Of a DNA stretch of 64,000 nucleotides, positions 33,526-42,825 are shown piece after piece. Within the stretch, counting starts at the first letter, position 1. Every line of letters starts with the position of its first letter. Made by a program: the position numbers and the translations under genes. This DNA comes from an uncultured Ignavibacteria bacterium. Its GTDB lineage: Bacteria > Bacteroidota > Ignavibacteria > Kapaibacteriales > Kapaibacteriaceae. The stretch spans positions 1 through 64,000 of the forward strand of contig CALMZQ010000026.1 in the NCBI GenBank assembly GCA_937870915.1, in the 5' to 3' direction. The notes under the pieces were generated by a model. That model was not told the origin of the DNA and made no database searches. It worked only from the letters and a program-made list of their open reading frames with translations.

Positions 33526-33831
33526 ATGAACGCAATAACAACTGAAATTCATGCCGGCCCGATGGAATGGGCCGATCCGGACGGCGACACCCTGGTGGAC
33601 GTCGGTCTGGCCGCACGTGTGATCCTCTACAACGACGAAGAACACACCTTCGACGAAGTCATCACGCAGATCATCTCAGCTACAGGCTGTTCCTATGAAC
33701 ATGCCGAGGGCCTCACCTACGAGGTACACTCCCGGGGATTGGCCATGGTCTACGAGGGCCAAATTCCGGAATGCCTCCGCGTGAGCAGCATCCTTGAAGA
33801 GATCTCGCTACATACAAACGTCACTTTTTGA
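33526..33831 (+). CDS. clpS: ClpS adaptor for the ClpA protease complex
   Basis: A 101-residue adaptor that delivers N-degron substrates to ClpA(P). The N-degron pocket region reads [15 protein letters not shown], with the conserved Asn-Asp and Thr; [19 protein letters not shown] contains the pocket-closing helix and His. The flexible N-terminus (about 28 residues) is normal. ClpA is not in this window. The gene has a near-leaderless promoter box and its TGA stop is the first triplet of an 8-bp microsatellite. Confidence 0.92.
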   Translation: MNAITTEIHAGPMEWADPDGDTLVDVGLAARVILYNDEEHTFDEVITQIISATGCSYEHAEGLTYEVHSRGLAMVYEGQIPECLRVSSILEEISLHTNVTF

Positions 33832-33865
33832 CGAAGAGACGAATTGACGGAATGACGGAATGACC
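33829..33865 (+). repeat. 8-bp microsatellite TGACGRAR starting at the clpS stop
   Basis: Four octamers plus part of a fifth (TGACGAAG, AGACGAAT, TGACGGAA, TGACGGAA, TGACC). The first three bases are the clpS stop codon. The same octamer family recurs in the opposite orientation at 33907-33962, so the transcript can fold back on itself. Confidence 0.85.
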
Positions 33866-33906
33866 TAGCGACCATTGAAACGATGTTCTCGTTACTGGTC
33901 ATACAT

Positions 33907-33962
33907 GTCATTTTGTCACTTCGTCACTTTGTCACTTCGTCACTTTGTCACTTAGTCACTTT
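33907..33962 (-). repeat. 8-bp microsatellite, seven units, inverted copy of the clpS-side array
   Basis: Seven octamers GTCAYTTN (GTCACTTC, GTCACTTT and so on), whose reverse complement is the (T)GACGAAG family seen at 33829-33865. It ends 2 bases before the TAG of the TPR lipoprotein gene (33965). The inverted pair of arrays between two convergent genes could act as a two-way terminator; this is inferred from symmetry. Confidence 0.88.
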
Positions 33963-33964
33963 AG

Positions 33965-36070
33965 CTATGGCTTTTTCGGCGGCGGTGGCACCCTCGTTGT
34001 GTCCGTACCCATTCCCGGGACATTTCCTTTTGCATTCTGTAGTTGTTGTTGCAAAAGGTCATTCACAGAGCCACCATTGGGGGCGAGACCAGGAATGTTA
34101 GGTAGGGTAAGGTTTGGCGCCGTTACCTGAAGAGCATCTTGGTTGTTCTTGATGAGCTGCTGGAGTACGTTTTGCTCGCCTGCCTTAGCCTTATCAAGGA
34201 GTTCTTGATCTAGATCTCGGAACAATGTTGTGTCTGTGATCTCAACTCCATTAGCCTTGGCAAGGGCGTATTCTACACTTGCGTGGATCTCGCGCGCGTA
34301 TTGTGACCGCGGATATCTCTCGAGGAGCAGTCCATAAAAATACAGTGCACTGTCATTCATGTTCCGATCGCGCTCGTACATCCACCCCATGGCATAGAGT
34401 GCCTTTGGAGCATAGTCGTTTTCGGGGAACTTCTCTACGATGGCCATGTACTGACGTGATGCATATCCGTAGTCCTTCACCAGTCGGAAACTGTTGCCGG
34501 ATCTGTAGAGTTCAGCTGCATCGTCTATGCCACCTTCCGATGTGAATCCGAGATTTGTGGACGCCTCTCGTGCGAATTCTGACTTCGGCCATCGCTCGGC
34601 AACGATCTCAAACAATGAATCAGCCTTATCGGGATCCGTGTCTCGGATAAGTCGCGCTTGTGAGAAGAGGTACCTTCCTTTGGCAGGGTCGTTCACCGAT
34701 GTGCTGTCATACGCAAAGTTGTAGTATACAAGTGCGGAGTCATGTTGCTCCAGCTGCTCAAAGATCCGTCCAAGAGTGAAAAACTCTACGGACCGTTTTT
34801 GAATCAATGAATCCTTATACGTTGTGTCGATAACCAACGCCTGATCAATACTGCGGATCTTCTTGCGCTGATCATCCCACTGTTTCAGCAGGGTGAAATA
34901 TTTATTCGCAACGTCATAGACGGGTGTACGGATAACCTTTGCCTTGGCGAAATATTTCAGCGCCTCATTGTAATTGCCGGCTTTGTAAAGCCCCATTCCC
35001 TTTTGGAAGGATTGAGCCATCATTTCCGGACGACCAACAAATGATGTGTCTGCCTGGCGTTCTCGTGCAATAACGGCCGGATCCTTGGGATTCTCGGTAC
35101 GGAACCGATCAAGTGCCAGACGTTCTGCCTCAATGTAGGACGTCCACTCATTGAAGTTTCTGTTTGCATCGAGATCATCAAAGATCTTTTGTGCATCGTC
35201 AAACTTGCCGAGACGTACAAGACATGAACCTCTGTAGAGCAAGGCTTCAAACTCCGCAAGAGCATCGGGTGTTTCATCGAACACCTTGCGGAAGGCGGCT
35301 TCGGCTAAGGCATATTCTCCAAGCCTGTAATAGATTGACCCAACGTCAACCTGCCATCTGGCGCGTTGTTCTCCGTCCTCACATTGCGCAATGGCTTGCT
35401 TATAAGGGTTCACCGCCTTGTCAATCTGTCCATCCTCAATGGCCATTTCAGCCTGAATGCGATAAGCTTCGGAGAGTATGTCGTAACGGTCCTTGTACCA
35501 AGCCACATCAATAGCTCTAGACAACGTTTGTTTCCCCTGCGTCATCTTCCGCTGCATAAGATAGTCTTTTGCAAGCAGCAAGTGTGCGTCCGGAGAATAG
35601 TCACCATCGGCAAATCGCTCGATGAGTTCAATACATTTCTGCTGTGATGGCACCCACTCAGAGCGAATGAAGTAGGCCTCGGCCATGAGGTACAAGGAAC
35701 CTTGGATGTAGTCGGACTTCGGGTGATTGGCCACGACCTTCGACCCCTTGATTAGGATCGAATCAACCTTTGTTGCCACGGGCTGAAGCTTTGCCCGCTC
35801 TATGATAAAGGCCCGCAGGAACTGATATGTAGTGTTCTTAGGTGGACCGCTCACAAGCCGCATGCTATCCATGGCCGGGACCAAAACGCGGGGTTTGTTG
35901 CGCTTGTTCTCATCCTGAAACTCAAATTCGTCCTTCACCTCGGTCATTATCCGACGCATGTTATAGTACGTGTTGAAATACGTGGTTTGATTGTCAAACC
36001 AGGCACATCCTTGCGTACCCACTGCAATGATCAGGAGGATAAGGGGCGATATGGTGCGGGAACGGGTCAA
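33965..36070 (-). CDS. PorW/SprE-like TPR lipoprotein (T9SS-associated)
   Basis: A 701-residue lipoprotein: signal LILLIIAVGTQGC, lipidated Cys near residue 22. CAWFDNQTTYFNTYYNM after the Cys is the pattern seen at the mature N-terminus of SprE/PorW-type proteins. The body is made of TPR-like helical pairs (AEAYFIRSEWVPSQQKCIEL, GSIYYRLGEYALAEAAFRKV, ALYAMGWMYERDRNMNDSAL). The C-terminus is Gln/Asn/Pro-rich, ending PPPPKKP. SprE/PorW is needed for T9SS function in Bacteroidota; orthology here is tentative. The TTG at 36070 overlapping the upstream TGA (TTGA) was chosen by analogy with neighbouring junctions; a TTG at 36088 is possible. Confidence 0.75.
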   Translation of the reverse strand: MTRSRTISPLILLIIAVGTQGCAWFDNQTTYFNTYYNMRRIMTEVKDEFEFQDENKRNKPRVLVPAMDSMRLVSGPPKNTTYQFLRAFIIERAKLQPVATKVDSILIKGSKVVANHPKSDYIQGSLYLMAEAYFIRSEWVPSQQKCIELIERFADGDYSPDAHLLLAKDYLMQRKMTQGKQTLSRAIDVAWYKDRYDILSEAYRIQAEMAIEDGQIDKAVNPYKQAIAQCEDGEQRARWQVDVGSIYYRLGEYALAEAAFRKVFDETPDALAEFEALLYRGSCLVRLGKFDDAQKIFDDLDANRNFNEWTSYIEAERLALDRFRTENPKDPAVIARERQADTSFVGRPEMMAQSFQKGMGLYKAGNYNEALKYFAKAKVIRTPVYDVANKYFTLLKQWDDQRKKIRSIDQALVIDTTYKDSLIQKRSVEFFTLGRIFEQLEQHDSALVYYNFAYDSTSVNDPAKGRYLFSQARLIRDTDPDKADSLFEIVAERWPKSEFAREASTNLGFTSEGGIDDAAELYRSGNSFRLVKDYGYASRQYMAIVEKFPENDYAPKALYAMGWMYERDRNMNDSALYFYGLLLERYPRSQYAREIHASVEYALAKANGVEITDTTLFRDLDQELLDKAKAGEQNVLQQLIKNNQDALQVTAPNLTLPNIPGLAPNGGSVNDLLQQQLQNAKGNVPGMGTDTTRVPPPPKKP

Positions 36071-37908
36071 AGGGTTCTGCGTAACCAACGATTGCGCATT
36101 TCTTTCTGACGGTCGCTGGGCTGCTCTATTTCAATCACCCTCAGCGTTGGCTGGGCCAATGGTGTTATGGTTGTGGTATAGAGTCGTCCGTCACAATGTC
36201 CGGTGAGTTCTGTCGGTACGCCGATCCGAACCCCACAATAATGGTCAACATTGGCCGGGGATGCAACACGCTTGCCTTCGATGGCTACGATCTCGTCGTC
36301 GATACCAATTCCGGCCTGTGCTGCGGGTGACCCATCTTCAACAGACTTCACAACGATCCTTCCACCGCTATCGGCTAAGGCCATTCCGAGATAAGGGGCT
36401 GGCGGTACATTGGCAAAGGTCACAGCCTCACCGATCTTCACGGATTCAATTGGCTTTGGTGTGTCCACCACCTTCAGTGCAACTGCTTCGAGGATCTCAT
36501 TGTACGGCAGCTCGGTGGTGCCGTTGAGCCACGACATCAGTCTGTCCTTGATCTGGATCTTGGTTGATTCCTCGATCAGTCCGATCACTTCGTTTTCTGT
36601 AAGCCCCCGTGATGGATCGGCCTGATATCTCTTCCAGAATGCGCGCATGGCATCATCGAGAGAATATTTCCCGTCACTGTGATCGATGATATAGACGTCG
36701 AGCAAGAGGATGATCACGCCCCCTTTGAGGTAATACGACGGGAATCGATTGGAGCCGTCGGGACTTGCCATGTACAGTTTGAGCCATGCAAGTGTTGAGC
36801 TGTCGCGCGTTGACATGGCATTTCTGCCCGGAACTGTTGCAAGCTTGCCGATGTGGTCCTTGGAGAGTATCTCGATGTACTCCTTTTCTGTAGAGAATCC
36901 GCAGCGATATGCGAGGAGATCATCGTAGTACGATGTGAGTCCTTCGGCAAGCCACAACATTGGTGTATAGGTCTCACGTGTGTAATCAAACGGTCCCAAC
37001 TCTACCGGTCTGATCCGCTTTACATTCCAGAGATGGAAATACTCGTGACACAACAATGAGAGAAGTCCGATCACCTTTGTTTTATCAAGCATTGCTGATG
37101 GGTCTACAGCATTCACGCTTGAACGTGCGTGTTCCAATCCGCCCCCTGCCCCGGGATAGACCTGGATGATGAAGACGTATCGGTCATAGGGAACGCCACC
37201 GAACATTTCAGCTTCCACCGTTACAATGCGCTTAATCTGTTTCGATAACCACATCACATCGATCGAAAAATTCGTGGGCACAGCCACTTCATGTTTTGCA
37301 CCGGCAAGGTCAAAGGTCTGCACTTGATGATCGCCGATCTCAATTGGCGAGTCGGCCAACACATCATAATTCAGCGCACCGAACAACATCCCTTGTTGAG
37401 AAGGGGCTTGCACCGGTGAAAGTGAAGTTGATACACTGGGCCATGCCGATGTGTTGTGTGTGAGCATCACATGATGAATCTCATCTGTGCGACCTTCTAC
37501 ATACATACAAACAGCCGTTGGAACGAGGAATGCATGGAAGCGATTGACGTGATTTGTACGAACTGTGCGTTCATGCGCATAGATCACATAGTCGATTTCC
37601 ACCGTGCTTGCACCTTTTGTATCAATCACGAGCGACGCTTTGTCTCTCCACTTCGAGGGAGCACTCTTGCGGTTGGCACCGGTTCCTACCCACGTGGTTA
37701 CATTTCCTTGATACCCGGCATAGTCGCGAATCTTGTAACTGCCCGGCGACCACGATGGCATAACAACAGTAATGGCATCGCCCGTAACGTTGTCGATGCG
37801 CATCCGCACACTGATCAGGTGTTGGGCAGCCCGGTCAAAGCCAAGGGTGTAGGTGATAGCGGCTGTTGTACCGCGCAGCTGTTCATCGCGTTGTTCGATG
37901 GAATACAT
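36067..37908 (-). CDS. M61 glycyl-aminopeptidase-like protease with PDZ domain
   Basis: A 613-residue protein. The N-terminal M61 domain begins with VVMPSWSPGSYKIRDYAG. The zinc site is HEYFHLWNVKRIRP with HEYFH at 288-292, and the second Glu lies in WLAEGLTSYYDDL. A PDZ domain occupies about 500-580 (YLGMALADSGGRIVVKSVED). No signal peptide is seen, so the protein is probably cytoplasmic. The start overlaps the upstream stop by one base (TGATG). The substrates are unknown; the family trims peptides with N-terminal small residues. Confidence 0.92.
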   Translation of the reverse strand: MYSIEQRDEQLRGTTAAITYTLGFDRAAQHLISVRMRIDNVTGDAITVVMPSWSPGSYKIRDYAGYQGNVTTWVGTGANRKSAPSKWRDKASLVIDTKGASTVEIDYVIYAHERTVRTNHVNRFHAFLVPTAVCMYVEGRTDEIHHVMLTHNTSAWPSVSTSLSPVQAPSQQGMLFGALNYDVLADSPIEIGDHQVQTFDLAGAKHEVAVPTNFSIDVMWLSKQIKRIVTVEAEMFGGVPYDRYVFIIQVYPGAGGGLEHARSSVNAVDPSAMLDKTKVIGLLSLLCHEYFHLWNVKRIRPVELGPFDYTRETYTPMLWLAEGLTSYYDDLLAYRCGFSTEKEYIEILSKDHIGKLATVPGRNAMSTRDSSTLAWLKLYMASPDGSNRFPSYYLKGGVIILLLDVYIIDHSDGKYSLDDAMRAFWKRYQADPSRGLTENEVIGLIEESTKIQIKDRLMSWLNGTTELPYNEILEAVALKVVDTPKPIESVKIGEAVTFANVPPAPYLGMALADSGGRIVVKSVEDGSPAAQAGIGIDDEIVAIEGKRVASPANVDHYCGVRIGVPTELTGHCDGRLYTTTITPLAQPTLRVIEIEQPSDRQKEMRNRWLRRTL

Positions 37909-38810
37909 CAGCGTTGTCCGAAATAGGTGTTCTTCATAAAGTCCTCGTCAAAGGTCTGGTCTTCTGCTGACTTCACAACATCTGTGCCTTGAGGAACCTC
38001 ACCGCCGGTGATCTCGCGATAATGTTCCCTATTCTCTGCTATCTCTTTATTCTTCTCTGCAATGGTTGCGCGTAGGTCAGCAGCATGGTTCGTTCTCCAC
38101 ATTTGATCGTCGAGTTCACTTTCTATCACAAAGGGATCTTGCCTGCGAAGTCGGCCTAGCTTGCGTTCTTCGATCTGAAGTCTGCGCTCCACCTCATCCA
38201 GCTCTGTCTTCCACCGTTCAATGTCCCAATCATCAGTTGCATGATCATCCTCATCTCCTACACCAAGCACCGTTAGCAAGGATCGGAGTTGACTCACATT
38301 GCGTTGGCGATAGGCGTTTTGCACACGATGCCACTCTTCGGATCCAGGGGCATTCTCGCCTACTGCGTCAGGATGGAGCTTCTTCACCAGCGTGCGATAC
38401 ATCTTCACGAGTTCTTCATCATCATGAAGGTCAACGCGTTGCTGTGCAGCACGTTCGCTCTGTTCAGTATCCATATCGAATGCTTCGCGCAATCGACGTT
38501 TAAACTTGGCGTATTCCTTGTCCACTACCTGGTTAACGAGGTCAATGATCTCCGGCGTGAGCCGTTCTCCGCGGGCGACCTTGATGCTGAGTAGTTCAAC
38601 ACGCCGGAATAACTCAGCCCCTTCCAATGCCTTGAATTGCAATTCGCGTTCAAGGTCACCAAAGTAGTGTTGGTAGGTGGCGTTGAGCCGTGGGCGAACT
38701 TCGTTGGAAAGACGATGCCACTCCTCAACCGCAGCACGCAGTTCACGTCGTGCTGTGTGATAACGAGATCGGATCTCTTCGATCTCGGGGTGGATCTGAG
38801 GTAACGTCAT
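37908..38810 (-). CDS. J-domain protein with flanking coiled coils
   Basis: A 300-residue protein. An N-terminal coiled coil (residues 8-125) leads into a J-like domain with HPD at 146-148 (MYRTLVKKLHPDAVGE, then WHRVQNAYRQRN). A second coiled coil runs from 195 to 275 (ELDEVERRLQIEERKLGRLR). HPD should stimulate DnaK ATPase, so the coiled coils may choose clients. The G/F and zinc regions of DnaJ are absent. A TAACTTTG box overlaps the stop of the upstream gene 5 bases before the ATG. It is followed by M61 and PorW-like genes in one operon. Confidence 0.82.
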   Translation of the reverse strand: MTLPQIHPEIEEIRSRYHTARRELRAAVEEWHRLSNEVRPRLNATYQHYFGDLERELQFKALEGAELFRRVELLSIKVARGERLTPEIIDLVNQVVDKEYAKFKRRLREAFDMDTEQSERAAQQRVDLHDDEELVKMYRTLVKKLHPDAVGENAPGSEEWHRVQNAYRQRNVSQLRSLLTVLGVGDEDDHATDDWDIERWKTELDEVERRLQIEERKLGRLRRQDPFVIESELDDQMWRTNHAADLRATIAEKNKEIAENREHYREITGGEVPQGTDVVKSAEDQTFDEDFMKNTYFGQR

Positions 38811-38815
38811 AACAA

Positions 38816-38823
38816 CAAAGTTA
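38816..38823 (-). promoter_or_regulatory. TAnnTTTG -7 box of the J-domain operon
   Basis: TAACTTTG on the minus strand, whose first three bases are the TAA stop of the BatA-type gene. Only TTGTT separates it from the ATG at 38810, so a transcript from here would be leaderless. Confidence 0.45.
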
Positions 38824-40926
38824 CGATGCCGTTGGAGCTGCCGTCTCTTGCGCCATAAATCGGGAGACCATCATTTCGGCAACAGCACAGGCAAGCGCCA
38901 GAACAATGGCCAGCGGCCACAATTCAGATCCTGTACGAGCGGCTTGTACAACCTCTCGCATGGATCTCTCTGCGGTTACTTCAACAACATGCTCGGCGTT
39001 GGGAACGAGTGGGTTCACAATTGCTTTCCATGAACCGGCATCGAGATAGGTAAGACGAGATTCGTTGGTTGGACCGTTCGCGGTTACGGTGAGTACAGGC
39101 AACGAGTCTGTTGTGAGCACCTTCACCACTCCGCTTCTGAATTGGGGTGGAATGGCGATGACTGTAGATGTTGGCAGTCGCACTGGGGCAACAGTACTCT
39201 TCATGCGTTGCACATCATCCACAACAAAGGCCTCACGTCCGGCCAGCCGCGGTGGTACGGGAACACGCACCGGTTCACCAAGAACAACGTCTACGCCCTG
39301 ATCTCGGGGAGCAACACAATAGAGCATTGTGCGCACAACAAAGGCGGCAAAGAGTCCGGTTCCGGGATAGGTACTCCACGGAATCGTGGGCGCAACAGCG
39401 CAGTACATCACCCGACCTCTACCAACGGCCTGCTCGCTCACAAGTGCACCCGCACCTGTCTGTACGATATCAACCCCACCAACGGCGGGACGTATGCGCC
39501 AAACCTTGGGCGACTCAACACCACGATCTCTGTTTCCATCGTCGCGAAACACTCCGGCAAACAAAGGGTGTGCTCTATCTGTTGTTGTCACGCTGAAAGG
39601 GGCATCTTCCGGTGCATTTTGCGTGTCCTTCATCGACAAACCACAAGCAGACGCCAGTGTTTCTACGCCCGGCTGTTCTGAGGCAAAAAGGAGCAGCCCA
39701 CCGCCCCCTTCAACGAATTGGCGAACGAGTGACGTTTCGGTTTGTGAAACTGCGCCTCCGCTAATGATGATAACATCGAGATCTCCCATAGCCGGAGCGG
39801 CTTGCGATACGGTGGTGAATGACCGCACAATGGGCGAACTACGCTCCATACCCGGCAGTTCCAAGACTGTGCGTACAAAGACGGCCTCTGCAGATGGGCC
39901 AATAAGTGCTACCCTAGCCCTCGCAGGAACCGTATATCCTGCCCAGCGAACATTATCACGATCGATGGCGTCATTCTCAAGCTCAATCGAAGCCGCTATC
40001 ATGCCCGACCGTTGTGGTGGGGCAGCAAGGGTTACCGTGCGTGTTGTTCCGGCCGGAATATCAACGGCCCTTTGCGCAACCCGCGTTCCATCAAATGCCA
40101 TAGAGACCAACACACCAGTTGCGTCTTTCTCACTTCCATTACGAATCGCTGCTTCAATCTCAACAGGTTTGTCTGCTTGCAGAAGTTTCGTAACCACGTG
40201 TAATGAGTCCACCGAGAGATTCTGTTCAAGGCCACGTTGACCTTCTCCGATTCGCACAAGAAAGACCGAAGCGTCCTTTTCGAGAATGCGACCTGAGTCG
40301 TCCGATGCGCGCCATCCAATGCTTGATTGCGCATCGCTCACTACATAGATCTCTCGATGCAGATGTAAGGCATCATCAAGTAAGGGGCTAATGGTCCGCA
40401 ATGATCTCGGGAGATTTGAAGCCCCTTCTGTTAGCGTGATCCTCTCAATTTGGTCGAGAGCCACAGAGAACGTGCGAGAAAAATCGATGGTTTGCCCGGG
40501 ATCGAGTCCGGTCATTGGCAGCACAGCCACCTCATCCCCATCCTGGAGTCCGGCAACGATTTGGCGTGCAGTAGCCTGCGCCTGACGGAGTCGTGAACCC
40601 CGCGCATCTGCGGCCTCCATACTGCCCGAATTGTCGATGAGGATCACGACACTTGATCGCGACGTAGAGCTCAACAGAGGCAGAGAGCCGGGAATGGTTG
40701 GACGAGCGATGGCAAGGATCGCGAAGATGATAAGCAACGTACGAAGCAGAAGGAGGAGAATCTGCTGAAGCTTCAATTTGCGAACACGCGTTTGCTGCAG
40801 TTCAACAAGGAAACGTAACGACGAAAACTCCACCGTGCGCAAACGCCGAAGGTTAAGCAGGTGGAGAAGGACCGGAATGCTCGCTGCCGCAAGGCCAATC
40901 AGAGCAAAGGGGTTAAGGAAGTTCAT
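38821..40926 (-). CDS. BatA-type membrane protein with VWA domain
   Basis: A 701-residue protein. It opens with the BatA N-terminal pattern (FLNPFALIGLAAASIPVLLH, two membrane helices up to residue 75), then a von Willebrand A domain with a full MIDAS start D98-x-S-x-S (LIDNSGSM). A long beta-rich periplasmic part follows, and a C-terminal helix (ELWPLAIVLALACAVAEMMV) closes it. Homologues occur in Bat operons with MoxR ATPases; none is present here. The role is probably metal-dependent protein binding at the inner membrane. The start overlaps the RluB-like gene (ATGA). Confidence 0.85.
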   Translation of the reverse strand: MNFLNPFALIGLAAASIPVLLHLLNLRRLRTVEFSSLRFLVELQQTRVRKLKLQQILLLLLRTLLIIFAILAIARPTIPGSLPLLSSTSRSSVVILIDNSGSMEAADARGSRLRQAQATARQIVAGLQDGDEVAVLPMTGLDPGQTIDFSRTFSVALDQIERITLTEGASNLPRSLRTISPLLDDALHLHREIYVVSDAQSSIGWRASDDSGRILEKDASVFLVRIGEGQRGLEQNLSVDSLHVVTKLLQADKPVEIEAAIRNGSEKDATGVLVSMAFDGTRVAQRAVDIPAGTTRTVTLAAPPQRSGMIAASIELENDAIDRDNVRWAGYTVPARARVALIGPSAEAVFVRTVLELPGMERSSPIVRSFTTVSQAAPAMGDLDVIIISGGAVSQTETSLVRQFVEGGGGLLLFASEQPGVETLASACGLSMKDTQNAPEDAPFSVTTTDRAHPLFAGVFRDDGNRDRGVESPKVWRIRPAVGGVDIVQTGAGALVSEQAVGRGRVMYCAVAPTIPWSTYPGTGLFAAFVVRTMLYCVAPRDQGVDVVLGEPVRVPVPPRLAGREAFVVDDVQRMKSTVAPVRLPTSTVIAIPPQFRSGVVKVLTTDSLPVLTVTANGPTNESRLTYLDAGSWKAIVNPLVPNAEHVVEVTAERSMREVVQAARTGSELWPLAIVLALACAVAEMMVSRFMAQETAAPTAS

Positions 40927-41762
40927 TCAGCGAGCTTCACCTGACGTTGCAATTCAAAAACCTCGTCGCGTGTGAGGTGACGGTATTCGCCGCGAGCGAG
41001 TCCTCGCGTTGTGATACCGGCATACTCCTTACGGTCGAGACGCTTCACATCATACTCAAAGTGTTCAAAGATCCGACGTACTTCACGGTTACGACCTTCA
41101 CGGATGCTAAGCATCACGTTGGTCCGGTCTGATGGATCGATCGTCACCTGACATGGTTGTGTTGGACCATCGTCGAGGTCAATGCCATTGGCGATCTGAC
41201 GTGCATGGTCCTGACGAAGGGGTTTATCAAGGACAGCTTTATACACCCGTACGATACCATAACGCGGGTGCATGAGCATATTGGCTAGGTCGCCATCATT
41301 CGTCAGAAGTAACACGCCTGTTGTATTACGGTCCAAACGCCCTACCGTGAACAATCGCGTCTTGAGCCGAACGATATCGAACACCGTAGCTCGCCCCTTT
41401 TCATCACTTGAGGTAGCGATAACATCTTTGGGCTTGTTGAGCACAATGTAGGTAAGGTGCTTATAGCGAGTGATCGGTTCTCCGTGAACCGTCACCATGT
41501 CATCGATCTCTACCTTGGTGCCAAGTTCGGTAACCACCTGGCCGTTGACCTTTACCACACCTTGGCGAATGAATTCATCGGCCTTTCTGCGTGATGCTAC
41601 ACCAGCATCAGCAATTGCGCGGTTGAGCCGCACAGGCTTTTGTGGTGCTACAAAGTTCTGATCATGGGGCGGAGCAGATTGCCGCGGGGATGTGGGCTGC
41701 TTTGGTGCAGCTGTGCGGGCCGTTTTTTTAGCTGCCGGACGTGTGGGTTTTTGATGGCGCAT
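40923..41762 (-). CDS. RluB/RsuA-type pseudouridine synthase
   Basis: A 279-residue enzyme. A basic low-complexity N-terminal tail (residues 1-43) precedes an S4 RNA-binding domain (VRLNRAIADAGVASRRKADE) and the catalytic domain with GRLDRNTTG (catalytic Asp 144). Later landmarks are VYKAVLD and NREVRRIFEHF. The likely target is 23S rRNA helix 89-90 (RluB) or a similar site. Several in-frame ATGs exist; 41762 was chosen because GAGA lies upstream. All overlap the 3' end of the heptosyltransferase gene by at least 35 bases. Confidence 0.9.
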   Translation of the reverse strand: MRHQKPTRPAAKKTARTAAPKQPTSPRQSAPPHDQNFVAPQKPVRLNRAIADAGVASRRKADEFIRQGVVKVNGQVVTELGTKVEIDDMVTVHGEPITRYKHLTYIVLNKPKDVIATSSDEKGRATVFDIVRLKTRLFTVGRLDRNTTGVLLLTNDGDLANMLMHPRYGIVRVYKAVLDKPLRQDHARQIANGIDLDDGPTQPCQVTIDPSDRTNVMLSIREGRNREVRRIFEHFEYDVKRLDRKEYAGITTRGLARGEYRHLTRDEVFELQRQVKLAE

Positions 41763-42777
41763 AGCGATTCTCATCGTGAGCGTGAAGAAGATGGAGGATA
41801 CCTTCGAAGACGGCATCCACCGTTATGGTTGTCATACATTCATGAGTGCCGAGCGGACACGTTACCGTGCCATGCGCGCTACAAGGTCTGCACGTGAGCT
41901 CTTTCTGCTCGATCACGCGTCCATTGGGACCAAAGGGGGCGAACCCAAACTCAGGAACCGTTGGCCCAAACACTGCTACCACCGGCACATGTTGCAGTGA
42001 CGCAAGGTGCACGGGAGCACTATCATTCGAAACTACGACATTGGCGCGGGCTATCAGTGCTGCTGCTTGCCGTAGGGTGGTTCTCCCCGAAAGGTCTTCT
42101 ACTCCTGCACGTCCCTGAACGATGCCCTGTGTAGTGGCGTCACCAAGGACGGCCACCTGTATCCCTGAGTGTACAAGCATCTCGGCCAACGCACTGAATT
42201 TCTCAGCCGGCCATTGTTTGGTGGGCCAAGCCGAGCCGGGAGCAAGGACCACCAAGGGTCCGGACACCTCCGGAAGAAACGCAGATACAACCGCAGCATC
42301 TGCTTCCGTACAAATGGAAACAGGCAACAGCTCGGCGACAGACGGAACCCTATCAAAAAGGGGCTCCAATAATGTGAGATGTCGCACTACGTCATGTTGA
42401 TGGACTGGATACGGCAATGTATCCGTTGCGATCCATCGAGCTGCCGCATCGGCATACGTCACAACTCTCTCAGCCTTCAGCTCCTTTACGAGGAGCATTG
42501 TACGCAGGCTTTTGTGTGGCACTATGGCAGTCTTCGGTCCAGTAATATTCAAAGACGCAACAAGCTCCCTACGTCCGGCCGCCGATCGATGTACTCCCCG
42601 CTTATCAAAGGCAACTACATCGTCAACCATGCCTAGCCCCCTAACAAACTCCGCAGCTACAGGAGTAGTTACCAGCACAACACGCGCATTTTCGTCCAGC
42701 CTTTTAATGGCTGAACACATCGGCAATGTCAGAAGCACATCACCAAGAAAGGCGGTTTGGAGGATGAAGTAGGTCAT
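41728..42777 (-). CDS. Glycosyltransferase family 9 (heptosyltransferase-like)
   Basis: A 349-residue GT-B enzyme. The N-terminal FLGDVLLTLPM loop, VVLAPGSAWPTKQWPAEKF (nucleotide-sugar site), LSGRTTLRQAAALI and SNDSAPVHLASL are the RfaF/WaaF landmarks. It should add heptose or a related sugar to the lipid A core at the inner face of the inner membrane. The preceding gene encodes a lipid A-type acyltransferase, so this pair belongs to lipo-oligosaccharide synthesis. The gene overlaps the RluB gene at its 3' end and is preceded by a 7-bp repeat. Confidence 0.9.
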   Translation of the reverse strand: MTYFILQTAFLGDVLLTLPMCSAIKRLDENARVVLVTTPVAAEFVRGLGMVDDVVAFDKRGVHRSAAGRRELVASLNITGPKTAIVPHKSLRTMLLVKELKAERVVTYADAAARWIATDTLPYPVHQHDVVRHLTLLEPLFDRVPSVAELLPVSICTEADAAVVSAFLPEVSGPLVVLAPGSAWPTKQWPAEKFSALAEMLVHSGIQVAVLGDATTQGIVQGRAGVEDLSGRTTLRQAAALIARANVVVSNDSAPVHLASLQHVPVVAVFGPTVPEFGFAPFGPNGRVIEQKELTCRPCSAHGTVTCPLGTHECMTTITVDAVFEGILHLLHAHDENRYAPSKTHTSGS

Positions 42778-42790
42778 CGTAAGCCAGATA

Positions 42791-42825
42791 CTAGTTACAA
42801 GTTACTAGTTACGAGTAACTAACTT
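42791..42825. repeat. 7-bp microsatellite (CTAGTTA) between acyltransferase and heptosyltransferase genes
   Basis: Five degenerate heptamers: CTAGTTA, CAAGTTA, CTAGTTA, CGAGTAA, CTAACTT. The last includes the TAG stop of the acyltransferase gene (42819-42821). The first and fourth units can pair as a small hairpin (AGTTAC with GTAACT). It lies 14 bases before the next start. Confidence 0.8.
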
